A stretch of DNA of 64,000 nt, taken from NCBI GenBank assembly GCA_027924645.1, contig BSBN01001965.1, positions 13,196,001-13,260,000 on the forward strand, written 5' to 3'. The position numbers and the translations under genes were made by a program. Under the pieces are notes generated by a model. That model had not been told where the DNA came from. It was given only the letters and a program-made list of their open reading frames with translations, and did no database searches. Position 1 is the stretch's first letter. Each line of letters opens with the position of its first letter. Of the stretch, positions 36,201 through 48,500 are shown one piece after another. This stretch comes from Cunninghamia lanceolata (taxonomy: Eukaryota > Streptophyta > Pinopsida > Cupressales > Cupressaceae).

Positions 36201-37391
36201 AGAGGTAATCAATGAAGAAAAGATTACTGAAAGCACAAAAGAGGCTCTGGCCTAGTTAGGTGTAGAGATAAGGAGAGAAAAGGTGGAGGTACAGTTAGTA
36301 CCTATAGACATCAAAAGTCTATTAGGTGATGTAACGCCAAGAAAATAAAAGAGAAAGGCTAGGACCATGTCAGCTATACAAAGGGGTCCAGATGGATGTA
36401 GAACATTGAACCTGGCCATACCACAAAAGGAGAAGGCAAAAGGAGAAATAACCTTAGATGAGTATAAAATACTAAACTTTGACTTACCACAACAAGAGAG
36501 CAACACAAGTGAATGGGAGGATATGTATTAGGTTATAGCAGAAATGTTGAAAAGAGACACAGATAAGAAGGAATATTTAAAAGGACACATTATCTAGCTA
36601 CATCAATTCATTAAAGGGATATTTGATCCCAATGTGACAATACCAAAATTGCCTAGTGAAATAGCAGTTCTTTCAAAAGATGAAATGAAAGATATAGAAA
36701 ATAAGAGACTTAAAGCCAATGTTTTTGAAGAATGGTTCAAGGACTTCGTGCAAGAAGGAGAAGAGGTAATCAAGCAAGCAGTGAAAGGATGGGAATCGAC
36801 TGCAATAGAAAAGAATAAATGCAGTATGCTTGTATATAATGGTCAATTTAGAAAAGAGGAGTGCAAATTTGAATTGGAATAGCTAGAGGAAATTGAAGAT
36901 AGAGCAGAGGAATTAAGAAATGAAAGAGTAATTACCCCTTCAATGGAAAATCAAGTGCCACAGACAAAGTTGGAATTAAGATTTGAAGAGGCTAATCTCA
37001 GAAGGTGCATCACAGCCACTCAAGGTTTAGAAGAAAAGGCAGACAACATGATCATGGTGCACAATAGGATAGTTGAAAGGCTTTTGGATCATGAGTGTAT
37101 GGATATGCCAGCATCTAAACTTTAAAGAGCATTAACCGAATTCAATGCCATTTTACACCATGTATAGAGAATCCAGAGGCATATCTAAGTAAACAAATGA
37201 TTGATTCATTGATGGAGGAAAGTGCTAAGATAAAAAAATACGAGAAGAAGAGCGAAGGCTCAATTAAAGAAGAAAAGAAATTGAAAGAAGCGATCATAAT
37301 GCAGGAATATATATGGACAAAGAGTCCAGGAGGGGATCACACCTTTATAGAGGGTATAACAAATAATTTCAAAACATATTTGAAGGAGTAG
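33224..37391 (+). pseudogene. element C: long unrecognised protein, acidic middle and coiled-coil end
   Basis: An ATG at 33224 follows an acceptor-like TTTTTTACAG/G and starts MAPKQKKVDIGG. A small frameshift near 33293 leads into a frame readable to 34850 with one stop (TGA at 33940). Blocks include LCLDCIYLYDLATRKI, LCTEGIARTFGLEIHEK, TYIRTEGFEGKPFMLPRYPS (about 34270-34330) and YVPPEVKKMINYC. From 34778 the frame changes; 35117-36187 is a very acidic Glu/Lys/Thr region. From 36600 come helical, charged segments likely to form a coiled coil (36634-36882, 36943-37125). Full length would be near 1,380 residues. Similar blocks and the same order occur in element E. Family and function are unknown to me; gag-like or captured-gene origins are both possible. 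Confidence 0.65.
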
Positions 37392-38597
37392 GAAAGTGAA
37401 GAAGAGAACAAACAATACTAATAAAAAGATCAAGTAAAGGGTATATGCAGGTAAGGTCAATAGGAAAGAAGATGTCAAAGGGGGAATCTTATTTTGAAAA
37501 AGATTCCAATGGCATCCTTGGAGGTAGAAAAGATACCACAAAGTATTTTGAAAAGTGGTTAGAAAGAAATGAGCACCCTTGATTGAGAAAGGTTAATTTC
37601 TGACCGTAGATTGCATTTTGTAATTGTAGCAAAATGCAGCTTCAAACTCTATATAAGAAGCTTTGCTATTTGTATATTACTTACACAGGGATTTATGAAA
37701 TATAACTTGCACTTGTAATTGGTTTGAACATTTAAATAGAGAAGTATTTTAGTTTAGAGTAGAAGGAGGTCACCTGTGTCTACATTGAGGAATGTGCGGA
37801 GTGTCTAGCTTCCTTATTGTATCTGTAAGACGTTTGTAAGTTTTCTGTTGATTTGATTAATGAAGCAAATAGGTCATTCATACATTGTAAACCATATATG
37901 ACTATGTACTTTAAATACAAGTAAATTTGGGATTCTGTATCTATTTTCTAAGTGTTTTCTAACTTTTACTTATATTTTGAATGTACTACCTCTTTAAAAG
38001 CTTGCAATCTTAGATGCATGTTCATGAAATACTCAAGGCTTCACATTTGAAGATTTAATCTGTTGATTTGATTAATTTTGACGTATTTTTTACAATGTGG
38101 ATAATAGAGCATTTAGATCCTATAGTAAAATTATGTTCAATTTGAATTTCTCTAACTTTTCCCCAAACATTTGAAATAATTAGCTCAAATGTAGAGATTT
38201 TAAGAAAATTGTCTTACATTTGAAGGAAGCATGAAGAATTGTGTTAATATTTGACAATTTTCATAGTAATTTGAAAAGAAAAGCTTGTTTCATCATAAAT
38301 CATACAAAGCTTTGTGATATATTAGTAAATTTATGCAAAGGAATGAATAATTTTCTTTTTTCACAGCATTTTGCATAATTGAGTCCAATGAGTCATATAT
38401 CATCTTAAATCAAGTAAGGCCCCTTGAATATTACAGTTTCACATCAACCTACTAAATTGTCCACAAGGTCAAGACTTGACCATATAGAAACTTGGGATTA
38501 AGAACTCTTAAATGATTTCTTCATATCTTTCAAGATAGTTTAGGTTCATTTCATGAATTTTAAGTTTTGTAATGAATGTGTAAAACAATCATCAACA
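37392..38597 (+). other. right end of element C, non-coding
   Basis: It has a purine run CAAAGGGGGAA at about 37476, a TATA box TATATAAG at 37650-37657 and AT-rich sequence to the CAACA end. This looks like the U3-R-U5 layout of a 3' LTR, but its supposed partner at the left end of the element does not match. Confidence 0.45.
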
Positions 38598-38602
38598 GTA
38601 AT
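38598..38602 (+). repeat. target-site duplication of element C (right copy)
   Basis: GTAAT, identical to 31384-31388. Confidence 0.88.
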
Positions 38603-40355
38603 GTCTAAGATTTTGAGTGGCAAACACTAAAGCTAGGCAATGTTTCTCTGACTATGTATTGCACCTCATAATCAAGCAAAGTATGACTGATGTAGTAGAC
38701 AACACATTCTTTGCCTTTAGTATTATGTTGTGCTAACAAAGCCGCTAGGGCATTGTTAGATGCTGAAATGTATAACAGAAATGGTTTATCAGAATAACAA
38801 GTTGCAAATAAGCGGATTAGCTAGCTAATCCTTTAGATCATCAAAAGATTTTTGAAAGTCAGAATTCCATTGGAAATGAGAATCTTTCCTCAGTAGTTGC
38901 GTAAAGGGGCGAGTCTTATCCATGAGTTGTGAAACAAATTGGTGAATGGCTTGTAACCTTCCCTGCAAACTACGAAGTTGAGATATCTTCTTGGGTATTG
39001 ACATATTAACAATTGCATCTATCTTTTTTGCATCAACTTCTATACCTCAATTTGAAATGATAAATCCAAGTAACTTTCCACTATCCACGCCAAAAACACA
39101 CTTATGGGGATTCAATTGCATATTATATTTTCGTATGCACTCAAATATTTGTTAAAGATTGTCATGTGATCCTTACAATGGATAGACTTTGCTAGGATGT
39201 CATCAACATAATCTTCTAGAATATTATGCATGTAGTCATGAAATATAAGAGTCATTGCGCGTTGGTAAGTAGCTCCTGTATTCTTAAGTCCAAATGACAT
39301 GACTACCCAACAAAATGTATCCCAAGGTGTTATAAAGGCTATTTTATACTGATCAAGAGGATTTATAAGGATTTGATTATATCCCAAAAATCCATCCATA
39401 AAAGATAGCAACTCATGTCCGGTGATGGAATCAACAATCATATTGATATTAGGAAGTGGAAAATCATCTTTTAAAGATGCCAAATTTAAATCTCAAAAAT
39501 CTATGCACATTCTTATATGACCATTTGGTTTTGCAACGGCGATAATATTTGAGATCCACAGAGAGTAATCAATAGGTTGAATAAAGCCAGCTTGTAGGAG
39601 TTTTTCGATTTCAGCTTTAACAAGCAGAGCAATCTTAGGATTCATCTTGTGAATCTTTTGTTTGAAAGATTTAATATTTGTCTTCAACATAATGTTATGC
39701 ATTACAATCTAAGGATCTATACCACGCATGTCTGAGTAATTCCAAGCAAACAATTTTGACAATTCATTCAACAATTTAGTCATTTCTTCTTTTTCTTCCA
39801 TACCTAAACAATCACCAATAGGGTTAACTTTTTCAAGATTACCCTTATCCATAACAACATCAATAGTCTTTCCATTAAGGAGAGTACTATGGTCAGGGGG
39901 ATTGTAGGATTGTAATTGTTCTTTAAGTTCTTTTGCTATGTTCTACTGTAGTAGTTATTGTGCTAGTAGTCTTTCCAAACTATGCATCATTGTTCAAACA
40001 ATAAGGTAGGCCACATTTATGGTGATAATGAGAAATACCATCATAGGCACCTAAGAATTCCATTATCACTTCATCCACCATAAACATATCTAAAGGAAGT
40101 TATCCTGAAGGAGAATTGGCATCAATCATCTCAGGGTATATCAAACTAAGTGTTGATATTGTATTCACATTTAGAGTAGGGTGTTTGCAAGCTTTAGATT
40201 CCTTGAAAGGATTATATCCAATTCCACTGGAGTAATGTTGTGAAGCAGATTCCATAGGTATTTTGATTCCTTGTTGATTTATGCCACAACCATTACCTTC
40301 ATAGTCACAATTTTTGTAAAGGATTTAGAATCCTCTACCGTAAAGAGAGACCATT
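38603..40355 (-). pseudogene. element A reverse transcriptase and RNase H
   Basis: On the minus strand a linker with FLGAYDGISHYHH (about 40050) leads to KLFAWNYSDMRGIDP (about 39720-39760). RT blocks follow: PKIALLVKAEIEKLLQAGFI, RMCIDF, DDFPLPNINMIVDSITGHE, FMDGFLGYNQ and the catalytic YVDDILAKS (39198-39210 for YVDD, intact). RNase H begins with PFLLYISASNNALAALL (about 38775) and ends CLALVFATQNLRHY at 38603, where element C cuts the frame. There is a stop after RMCIDF and one frame change at about 38645. The 40355 end is where element B inserted. Confidence 0.82.
40351..40355 (-). repeat. target-site duplication of element B (left copy)
   Basis: CCATT, identical to 55546-55550. Confidence 0.92.
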
Positions 40356-41742
40356 TGTCATGCCCACATTTTCCTTGTGGTCACAACACACATCGCACGT
40401 GTCATAGCCACATCTGTCATGTGGTTATGACACGAGATATGAAAAACTTTTCTCACACTGTCCTAAAAACCCCTTTCACATGCGTACGCATGCTCAACGG
40501 TGTTCTCTCATGGCGAAACACTATACTCATCGGCGGAATTACAAGTTACAATGGCGTGCAACCAGAAGCATATAGATCAACAAGAGGGTCTATACAACGC
40601 TGCTACGTCATTGCAAGAGTGAGATTACCAAAGTTCTTAAATCGAATCCTCGGCAATGTTCGGTAGCAGAATGCCTTACGGCGTTAGTGGGAATTACGCT
40701 GCACTCATTTACGCACGTGGTTCGCTGATAGAGGAACCACTCCCCACGACGCCTTGTTCCGACTAAACCGGCTAGTGATCTCCCTATTTAGTCATTTTTC
40801 AGCCAGGCACGGTTGTCTGTCTCCTCTCTTGTTTCCTGAAACATACTCCTCCTATGACTTAGCATTTTCAACAAGGCGGTTTGGTTGCCCTCTCTTCCCT
40901 TTCCACAAGTTCTTAAGTTGGATTATATCTTTATCGCCCTTACCTTAACTATCTCTTAGTTCATTTAGTGTGTTTATATTTCGGTCTCTCTCTCTCTTTC
41001 ATTTTCTATACTTTCTTTATGTGCATCCTGTCCTTTCTTCATGATTTACGTCAATCAGGGTTATCACTGCAGTTATTGTTGATATTAAACCTAATTTCAG
41101 GATGAATCTAGGTCACAAAGGCTGGTTTACTATTTCGCTGGACTCGGTCTCCTAATCTTCCCCGATCTAGGTTCCTCCTCTTCGTAAATACTTAGTCAAC
41201 TTGTTCCTAAGCACAATTGACAGAAGAGTCCGTCAACTTAGTTCTCTTATCCCGTGTGAGAAATGTCGCGCATTTTCTCCTCTGTGTTTTCCAATATTAG
41301 TTTTTCCTTCTTCGGAACCTCTTACAGGTTTACATATGAGATCGTTTGCTACAGTTGAGATTAATATGGCCACAAGGATTGTCAGTGGTGACTTCTTAAG
41401 TTTATTTCCAGTGTTCTTTTGAATAAGGAGTTGTGTAATTTTCCTCTTCATTTTCTGGGTGATTATTAGTACGTTAATAGTTGAAACTTCCGAGAAACTC
41501 TTTCCGGAGGTATCACTGAATATTCCTAAACTCTCTTTTACATTATAATTTTATTTTCTCTTGTTTAGAATTACTGTTGTTACTGTTACTCTTAATTACG
41601 ATTCATGCACTGATTGTAACTCGTATGACGTTGTCAAAAGATGTAGGTGGTTCACCACTTTATAAAACTCTGTTCATGGTAATATATCTTCTTTGGTTGT
41701 TGTGTTCAACACTTAATAACATCTACTGTGAGAATATATTTG

Positions 41743-41778
<36 letters not shown>

Positions 41779-41861
41779 CTCCATATCCATGAAACATAGT
41801 TTATAACGATTTTAAACGAGGGCCCAATAAATTGGTTCGTAGATTTACTTCTATGTATGTT

Positions 41862-41944
<83 letters not shown>

Positions 41945-42017
41945 ATACATACATTCATACATATAGTTAATATATTTATTTTAATGTCTATGTAAAGGAC
42001 AAATTGGTTTACCACAA

Positions 42018-42057
<40 letters not shown>

Positions 42058-42927
42058 TATATACTTATTAGTATATTAGATATATAACTATATACATAGA
42101 CATATATAATATATATATGTCTATATATAGAGCTATATAAAAATAAACTGCATTTATATTCCAAATGACCCAATCATATGTTAGGGCCAAGCCCTAACAT
42201 TTTATTTGCTGGAGTTTCCACAGCCGACGGCGGCCATGGGCGGCGGTGGCCGCTGCGACAGAGGCGCAGGGTCGGGATGGCCGCAGAGTGGCGGGCCTGT
42301 GCAGGCCGCGGGAGGCATAAGGATGGGGGGGGGAGATGTGGAGTGGGCGGAGCCTCACCACATTCCCACGACGTGGGGTGTGGGTGGGGCTCCGCCCCAC
42401 TCCACACCTCCATATGTAATAACAACTTGCGGTGGGGTTTACTCCCCACCGCCCATATAAAATTCGACTGTGTTTTTTTTTTTTTATCCGCAGCTTACAT
42501 GTTGACAGTCTTTCACCATTCGTTGGTTATTATCAATAATAATATATTAACAAGTATATATATACATATATATATTTATATATATTCATATATAAATATA
42601 TATATATATATATATGTATATGTATATATATCAACGATAATATATTTATATATATATATATATTTCATATATATATATATATATCCCCTTTTTTTTTTAT
42701 ATTGATATATAACAATTATAATTACTTTCAATTACTCTATTATTTTATAAAATGATAATTACTCAAAATGAGAAATATATATATATCTCTATATATATAT
42801 TTATAAATTATTTAGAGAAAAATATTCTTTATATATTTGTATAATTCCAATTTCTACAATTTCTCAAATTCACTACTCTATGCATTTTCTCCAATCAACC
42901 TGTTATAAAGAAATTGTCATAACAATT

Positions 42928-43018
<91 letters not shown>

Positions 43019-45510
43019 AATTTCACCAATGGTAAATAGCTATCCCCTTATTTTAAGTATAAATTTCCATTTTCATAAACATATAAGACTTGTAAATTTA
43101 CAAACAGATTATATTTACATGCTAGATTTCCTCTAATCCTTCTAAATTAACAGAATCCATTAAATATGGAGAATAACTCAAATATTTAAAACTGTCTTTT
43201 CATTTTAATATTGAACTATAAAGAAAATTAGCATTTTCAACCAGTGAAGCAATTCCAAACTTTCAAATGTAAACAACTCAGATTAAATTGCAAAAACGAA
43301 CTTTTTTCTTTTCAGTAATACTTGAAACACAAAATTGCTATTGAACAAAGATTACAAACATCAACTTAAATTTAAGCACATTCATATTACAGCTTCTCAA
43401 TCATGAACACCAACTTCCCAGATATGAACTTTCTCCTCCCAAACAGTATACAACTGAAAACTATGACAACCAATAAAAGTCCAATAATAACAAGATCAGG
43501 GAGGTGATTTTCTTCACTCCCAGAATATCATTAATTTACAACAATAACAAGAGAGGTGTTCTCTCTTCATCTCTATGAAATGAACCAGGCCTAATTCTCA
43601 TGACAAGAAGATAATCTGTTTCTTCATAAATAGCCAACCAGAAGCTCCAAGAGAAAAACCTGCGTATCAAAGACAAACAAAGAAGAAAATACCACTTGTC
43701 TAGCTCTCCTCCCTACCGTAGACCCGCAAGAGGGTCACCCCCGAGCTAGGGAGACCATACTCACACCTGGGTACTCAAACACTCCACTTCACAACAGAAA
43801 CAACAACAATCCCAAAGCACACATACACCCGTGGCTATTTTACACAATACGGAAACTCAACTACAGTGAGTTTCATAAGGGGCAGGAGAGTGGATACACT
43901 CGACTCCAGAGTGTCACCCTGGCAGATAAATGAACTCATATAAATTTCTCTTGGTCTCAACCAAGTGTGATCACAATTTGTAAGAAATCTGTATATGACT
44001 CTCAAGTCAAAAATACAGTCACAGATACATGCCCTCAAGGCTTTCAACATCCCAAAAGATGGAACAGGTATGCACCCGAGGAGGATCTCTCCTCCCCTAC
44101 CCCAAACTTGATGAGCATTTCTCCCAAGTGGGAGACGCTCTGTCAAACACCCGACAAGAACCCCACAGAAAACAAATTTAAACACATATTTCACACACAT
44201 TTCATACACATTTCAGTTCTACCAAAACAAAGGTAAAATTCAGACCAACCTTGCAAGCCCTCCTGGAATGAAGTTGTTGCAGAGTCCACAGAGTTCACTT
44301 CCCAGCTTAGCCACCAACTCCCTCTCCCTTCTCTATCTTCCAAACTAACTTCTCTATTTTTGGTAAGGCCAAAATGAAAGATTTTCCTCAAAATTCCACT
44401 AACTCCCTCTCATCCCAAAATTTTAAAATAAATAACCCAAAATTCTCTTTCTTTCTAATTTTGAGAAATGGGGAAGTGACACTTGTCACCTCCTCACCCT
44501 TCCCAAAAATCACTATTCTGTCCAGGTGGCTTATGTCACTCTCCATTCCCAAGGGTACTCCTTATTCCTTTCATGTGACTCCACTTTCTCATGGGAAAAA
44601 TAAAAAAAGAGTTAAATGGGAACAAGACAGGTGACCCATGCCTCTTTCTCCTTTCTTCACATGGGTGGTCCCCATAGTACATGGGGGAATCTTACTAAAG
44701 AAGAGGTAACTTTTACTAATGGATGGCATCTCTTATCTAGGGAAAAGTAGAGGGGATGGGTTGAGTGTTGGTACAACCCATCATGTCCCCTCCTACCTCC
44801 AATTTTCGCCACTTAACTTCAGGGGAAGGTTAAGTTGACTAGATGGAGGTTACTCAAGGGTTACCCATGCCAAATGGGCCCCTGGACCCATGGGGTAGAA
44901 CCCAGGGTCAATTTTAACCCATACAAGACACCCTAGGTCAAGGTAAAGCACAAGAAAAAGGGCCTCATAATTTAAATAAAAATAGAAATTTCAAATTCAA
45001 TCTCTTTACAACACTTACTTATAAAAATAATGTTACATGAGGGTAACCTAACCCACTCGACCATACGAAAGACCACATTACATCATGACATCAAACACAA
45101 AGAGATCTTGGTTCTTCGTGGAACCAGATCGGCTTAACAGGGAATAACAATTAACAAGGTGTGGAATGATCTCCGAAATCTGTGGTTTGATTAGTAGTCC
45201 CTGCACACTCAATTACAAGATCAGTAACCACATAAATTCATCATAGCCGAAGCAACTGAAATAACACATGCATTCTCATGCCTTAGTACAATTTAACATA
45301 ATTAAAATTCATATTACAATTTTCCATCATCCCTAATTCATTTTTCTGAAAAGTAACTTATCCAAACATCACCCAATTAGTTTTTCCGAAAACATAATAA
45401 AGTTAAATAGTCTGACAAATTTCGGGAACTGCTATCCCACAAATATGAAAGTAACAATAACAGTACTGTAAATAGTCATAACAACAGTAGTAAAAAGGGC
45501 GGTCCTCACA
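40356..45510 (-). repeat. 3' LTR of element B
   Basis: The + strand starts TGTCATGCCCACATTTTCC and ends GGGCGGTCCTCACA. It contains several long TA dinucleotide runs (41741-41775, 41865-41947, 42023-42052, 42931-43014), the GC-rich hairpin island (42178-42460) and no convincing gene. The 124-codon minus-strand open stretch at 43835-44209 is kept in both LTRs only because the LTRs are recent copies of each other. Confidence 0.95.
42178..42460. repeat. GC-rich hairpin island in the B 3' LTR
   Basis: About 280 GC-rich bases inside very AT-rich LTR sequence. It begins with a 10-base inverted repeat (ATGTTAGGGC/GCCCTAACAT), has a long imperfect stem at about 42337-42407 and a 9-base stem GCGGTGGGG/CCCCACCGC at 42429-42452, and is followed by a poly-T run at 42472-42485. 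The matching island in the other LTR is 52246-52528. Confidence 0.8.
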
Positions 45511-45760
45511 TCCTCTCCCCCTAGAGATGGTACTTCCTCCTGGAAGTCGTCAAAAAGGTGAGGATACAGGGTCTTCAATCTCTCTGCATCTTCCATGTTG
45601 CAGTGACTTCGTCGTATAAGTCCCATTGGACTCTAACCTGGTCAGCTCTCGACCTCGAAGGGCCAGCGTCCGTCGAGCAATATGCGAATTGGCTCCAACG
45701 CCAGTTGTCCGTCTGCCTCTACCTGAAGAGCACTCCAATCCAACACATGAGATAAGTCAG
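45432..45760 (-). pseudogene. element B chromodomain
   Basis: After the integrase, the minus strand reads [18 protein letters not shown] and then, after a one-base frame change, MEDAERLKTLYPHLFDDFQEE. This matches the C-terminal chromodomain of chromoviruses, which targets integration to marked chromatin. The frame continues through the polypurine tract (PSLGGED) into the 3' LTR and stops near 45432. Confidence 0.75.
45511..45527 (-). promoter_or_regulatory. polypurine tract of element B
   Basis: The minus strand reads TCTCTAGGGGGAGAGGA directly before the LTR start TGTGAGGACC. These bases also appear to be part of the reading frame of the pol C-terminus. Confidence 0.8.
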
Positions 45761-46830
45761 AAATATATTGACGTAAAACTGATACATGAAATACATCGTG
45801 GATACGTGACAGGCTAGGTGGCAAGGCTAGACGATAGGCTACTGGTCCTATCCGCTCCAAGATTTTGAAAGGTCCTACAAATCGAGGTGCGAGTTTAGAG
45901 CCTTTTCCGTAACGGATTGGACTTTTGTGCGGCCGCACTCTCCAAAATACTCTTTCCCCCACTGAGAAGCTTCGGTCTGTCCTCTTAGCATCGGCATACT
46001 TTTTCTGCCTGTCCTGTGCTTCCAGAAGCCTCTGTCTTATCTGTTTAACTTGCAGTTCCATATTCTGAACTATCTCTGGGCCGATGACTGTTCTGTCCTC
46101 TATACGATCCCAACTCAAAGGTGTTCTGCATGGTCTGCCATATAATGCCTGGAAAGGAGGCATACCCAACGAAGCTATGATGCCCATTATTGTAGGTGAA
46201 TTCAACTAGATACAGGTACTCTCCCATCTAGACTGGTGGTCCATCACATACATGCGAAGCATGTCTTCTAACACCTGGTTAACTCTCTCTGTTTGTCCAT
46301 CGGTTTCCGGATGATATGCAGAACTGAAGTTGAGCTGTGTGCCCAACGCCTGATGTAAGGCTTTCCAGAACGATGAAGTGAATACGGAGTCTCTGTCAGA
46401 TATAATGCGGCGAGGTACTCCATGAAGTCTAACAATCTGATCAAGAAACACCTTTGCCACTGATGGTGCATTGTACGTTGTACATATTGGTGAAAAATGC
46501 GCCACTTTGGTCAGCTTGTCAACTGTCACCATAATAGCATCATGGCGACGTGATGACATAGGTAGACCAACGATAAAATCCATAGAAATGGTATCCCATT
46601 TCCATTCAGGTATCTCGTGAGGGTACAACAGTCCCGCTGGATGCTGATGTTCGGCCTTGACCCTCTGACATTCCAGGCAACGAGCAACAAATTCGGCAAT
46701 GTCACGCCTCATCCCAGCCCAATGATAAAGCTGTCGTAAATCAGCATGCATCTTCTTCACTCCTGGGTGTGCTGCGTAGGGTGCTCTATGAGCCTCTGAT
46801 AGATTACTGTACGAAGATTACCCGCATGGG
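45761..46830 (-). pseudogene. element B integrase
   Basis: The HHCC module is complete across a frame change: an H-containing start near 46800 (EAHRAPYAAHPG), then YHWAGMRRDIAEFVARCLECQRVK (46630-46720). The core has WDTISMDFIVGLP (about 46600), RIISDRDSVFTSSFWK (about 46390) and HPETDGQTERVNQVLE (about 46290), giving all three catalytic acids. [15 protein letters not shown] and the [16 protein letters not shown] tail follow. A stop at about 46207 separates the core from the tail. It would integrate the cDNA. Confidence 0.88.
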
Positions 46831-47700
46831 GTACATAGATGCGTTGCCGATGTCGAAGCATTCCATCAGAATCAAGGGTATATCCTGTAAATTTGCCCTC
46901 AAGGGCCTTCTGATTTAGTACTGCCTGCTGCACTTCAAGAAACCATTCGTCCTCCGGCAGATGCTGTAAGATGCGATCCTTCAAGTCCATCTTCAAGGTC
47001 AGGGTCTGGATCTCGTGGCGTCTTCGACTCAAAGCATCAGCGACCACGTTCTCCTTCCCTTTTATATAATGGACATCGAAGTCATATTCGCATAGGAATT
47101 CCATCCAACGCCGTTGGCGGGCGTTCAAATTAGGCTGTGTAAAAATATACTGCAAACTATGATGGTCTGAATGGAGTTCAAAGCGTCGCCCTAAGAGGAA
47201 GTGTCTCCAGCGAACCAAGGCATGAACAACAGCTGCAAGCTCTAAGTCGTGCGTAGGATAGTTTAACTCATGTGTCTTTAGTTTCTGCTATTCGTATGCG
47301 ATCGCTCGTCCATCCTGCATAAGCACGGCTCCCAAACCTTCTAATGATGCATCCGTGCAAACTACAAACTCTTCCGAAGAATCTGGAACTGCTAAAATAG
47401 GAGCGCTCGTAAGACGCTCTTTGAGGACTCCAAAAGCCTTTTCACACTGCTCGGTCCAAGTGAAACCCTTCCCTTTTCGCTGAAGGGAAGTAATGGGATG
47501 TGCTATCCTGGAGAAACCTTCGACAAACCGACGATAATACCCGGCTAACCCCATAAAGCTTCTGACCTCTGTCACGTTCGTGGGTGCCGGCCACTCCTGG
47601 ATTGCTCTAATTTTAGATGGATCTACGGAGATGCCATCGCCTGATAAAATGTGTCCCAAATACTGCACCTCTGTCCTGAAGAAGGCACACTTCGTCAAGT
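46757..47700 (-). pseudogene. element B RNase H and connection
   Basis: Blocks are [59 protein letters not shown] (catalytic Asp, about 47340) and HDLELAAVVHALVRWRHFL. FELHSDHHSLQYIFTQPNLN (about 47150) and ENVVADALSRR (about 47030) follow. One stop lies at about 47288. It degrades RNA in the RNA-DNA hybrid made by the adjacent RT. Confidence 0.85.
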
Positions 47701-48500
47701 TGCCATAAAGTTGCTACTCTCGTAATTTCTGCAAAACTTGACGCAAGTGCTCTACATGCTCCTCCTCAGTCCGTGAATAAATCAGAATGTCATCTAGGAA
47801 TATGATCACGAACCGGGTCTAGGTATGTACGGAACACCCCGTTCATGAGACTCATGAATACTGCAGGAGCGTTCGTCAACCTGAAAGGTACCACTGTGAA
47901 TTCATAATGGCCATATCTGGTTCGAAAAGCAGTTTTATGAATATCTGACTCCGTGATGCGCAATTGATGATACCCAGATTTTAGATCGATTTTCGAGAAC
48001 ACTCTGGCTCCCTGCATCTGATCAAAAAGGTCGTCAATCCTAGGTAGAGGATAACGATTCTTCACCGTCACCTTGTTCAACTGCCTGTAGTCCATGCATA
48101 GACGAAGAGACCCATCCTTCTTCTTCACGAAGATCACTGGTGCGCCCCATGGTGAAACGCTAGGTCAGATGTGTCCCTTCTCAAGTAATTCTTCCAACTG
48201 CAGCTTAAGTTCTGTGAGTTCATGGGTCGTCATTCTATAGGGTGCGCGGGATATCGGCTCTGCACCTGGCACTAAGTCAATGTGGAAGTCCACTTCTCTA
48301 CGTGGAGGCATACCAGGTAATTCTGGTGGGAACACATCGGCAAACTCTCTAAGGATAGGGTGATCATCTAAAGTAGCCTCAGGTTCATCCTCTGCTCTAT
48401 CACTGACTGTGATGGCAAACATCTGACATCCCTTCCGCATACAGCGCTTAAGCTGTTGTGCGGATATCATACGAACTGCCGTGGGCTTTTGAATGCCCAC
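47701..48500 (-). pseudogene. element B reverse transcriptase
   Basis: EFADVFPPELPGMPPRREVD (about 48260-48330), APYRMTTHELTELKLQLEEL, then a stop near 48163 and [55 protein letters not shown] and [17 protein letters not shown] follow. The catalytic FLDDILIYS lies at about 47780-47810 but is one base out of frame because of an extra C near 47815. This is Tekay/Del-type RT by its motifs. Confidence 0.88.

Larger units (their letters stand above)
31389..38597 (+). mobile_element. element C: 7.2 kb insertion with TG/CA ends and an unrecognised protein
   Basis: It starts TGTTGTGATGCTCACAACAC and ends AATCATCAACA, flanked by GTAAT on both sides, and interrupts the RNase H of element A. TGTTG/CAACA ends and a 5 bp duplication are Copia LTR-like, but the first and last kilobase do not match each other by eye. 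No RT or integrase is present. It carries a long broken gene (33224-37391), a TATA box (37650) near the right end and a left flank dense in TTGTAT/ATACAA. It could be a non-autonomous LTR element with damaged ends or an unusual DNA element. Confidence 0.8.

Noticed and set aside
37845..38075. 17-base direct repeat CTGTTGATTTGATTAAT at about 37848 and 38058 as possible LTR or duplication edges of element C
   Set aside because: The flanks do not match and the copies are only 210 bases apart, inside the right end of the element.
42178..42705. 175-codon + strand open stretch in the B LTR, rich in Gly, Arg and Ile/Tyr
   Set aside because: Its composition simply reflects the GC-rich hairpin island followed by TA repeats, and the frame is not kept in the other LTR (only 120 codons at 52246).
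41741..43014. Long TA runs as a centromeric or origin-like element
   Set aside because: They are ordinary dinucleotide repeats that vary in length between the two LTR copies.
43835..44209. 124-codon minus-strand open stretch inside the B LTR, repeated at 53870-54244
   Set aside because: It is identical in both LTRs only because they are recent copies. It has no recognisable domain, no start context and lies among other chance open stretches.
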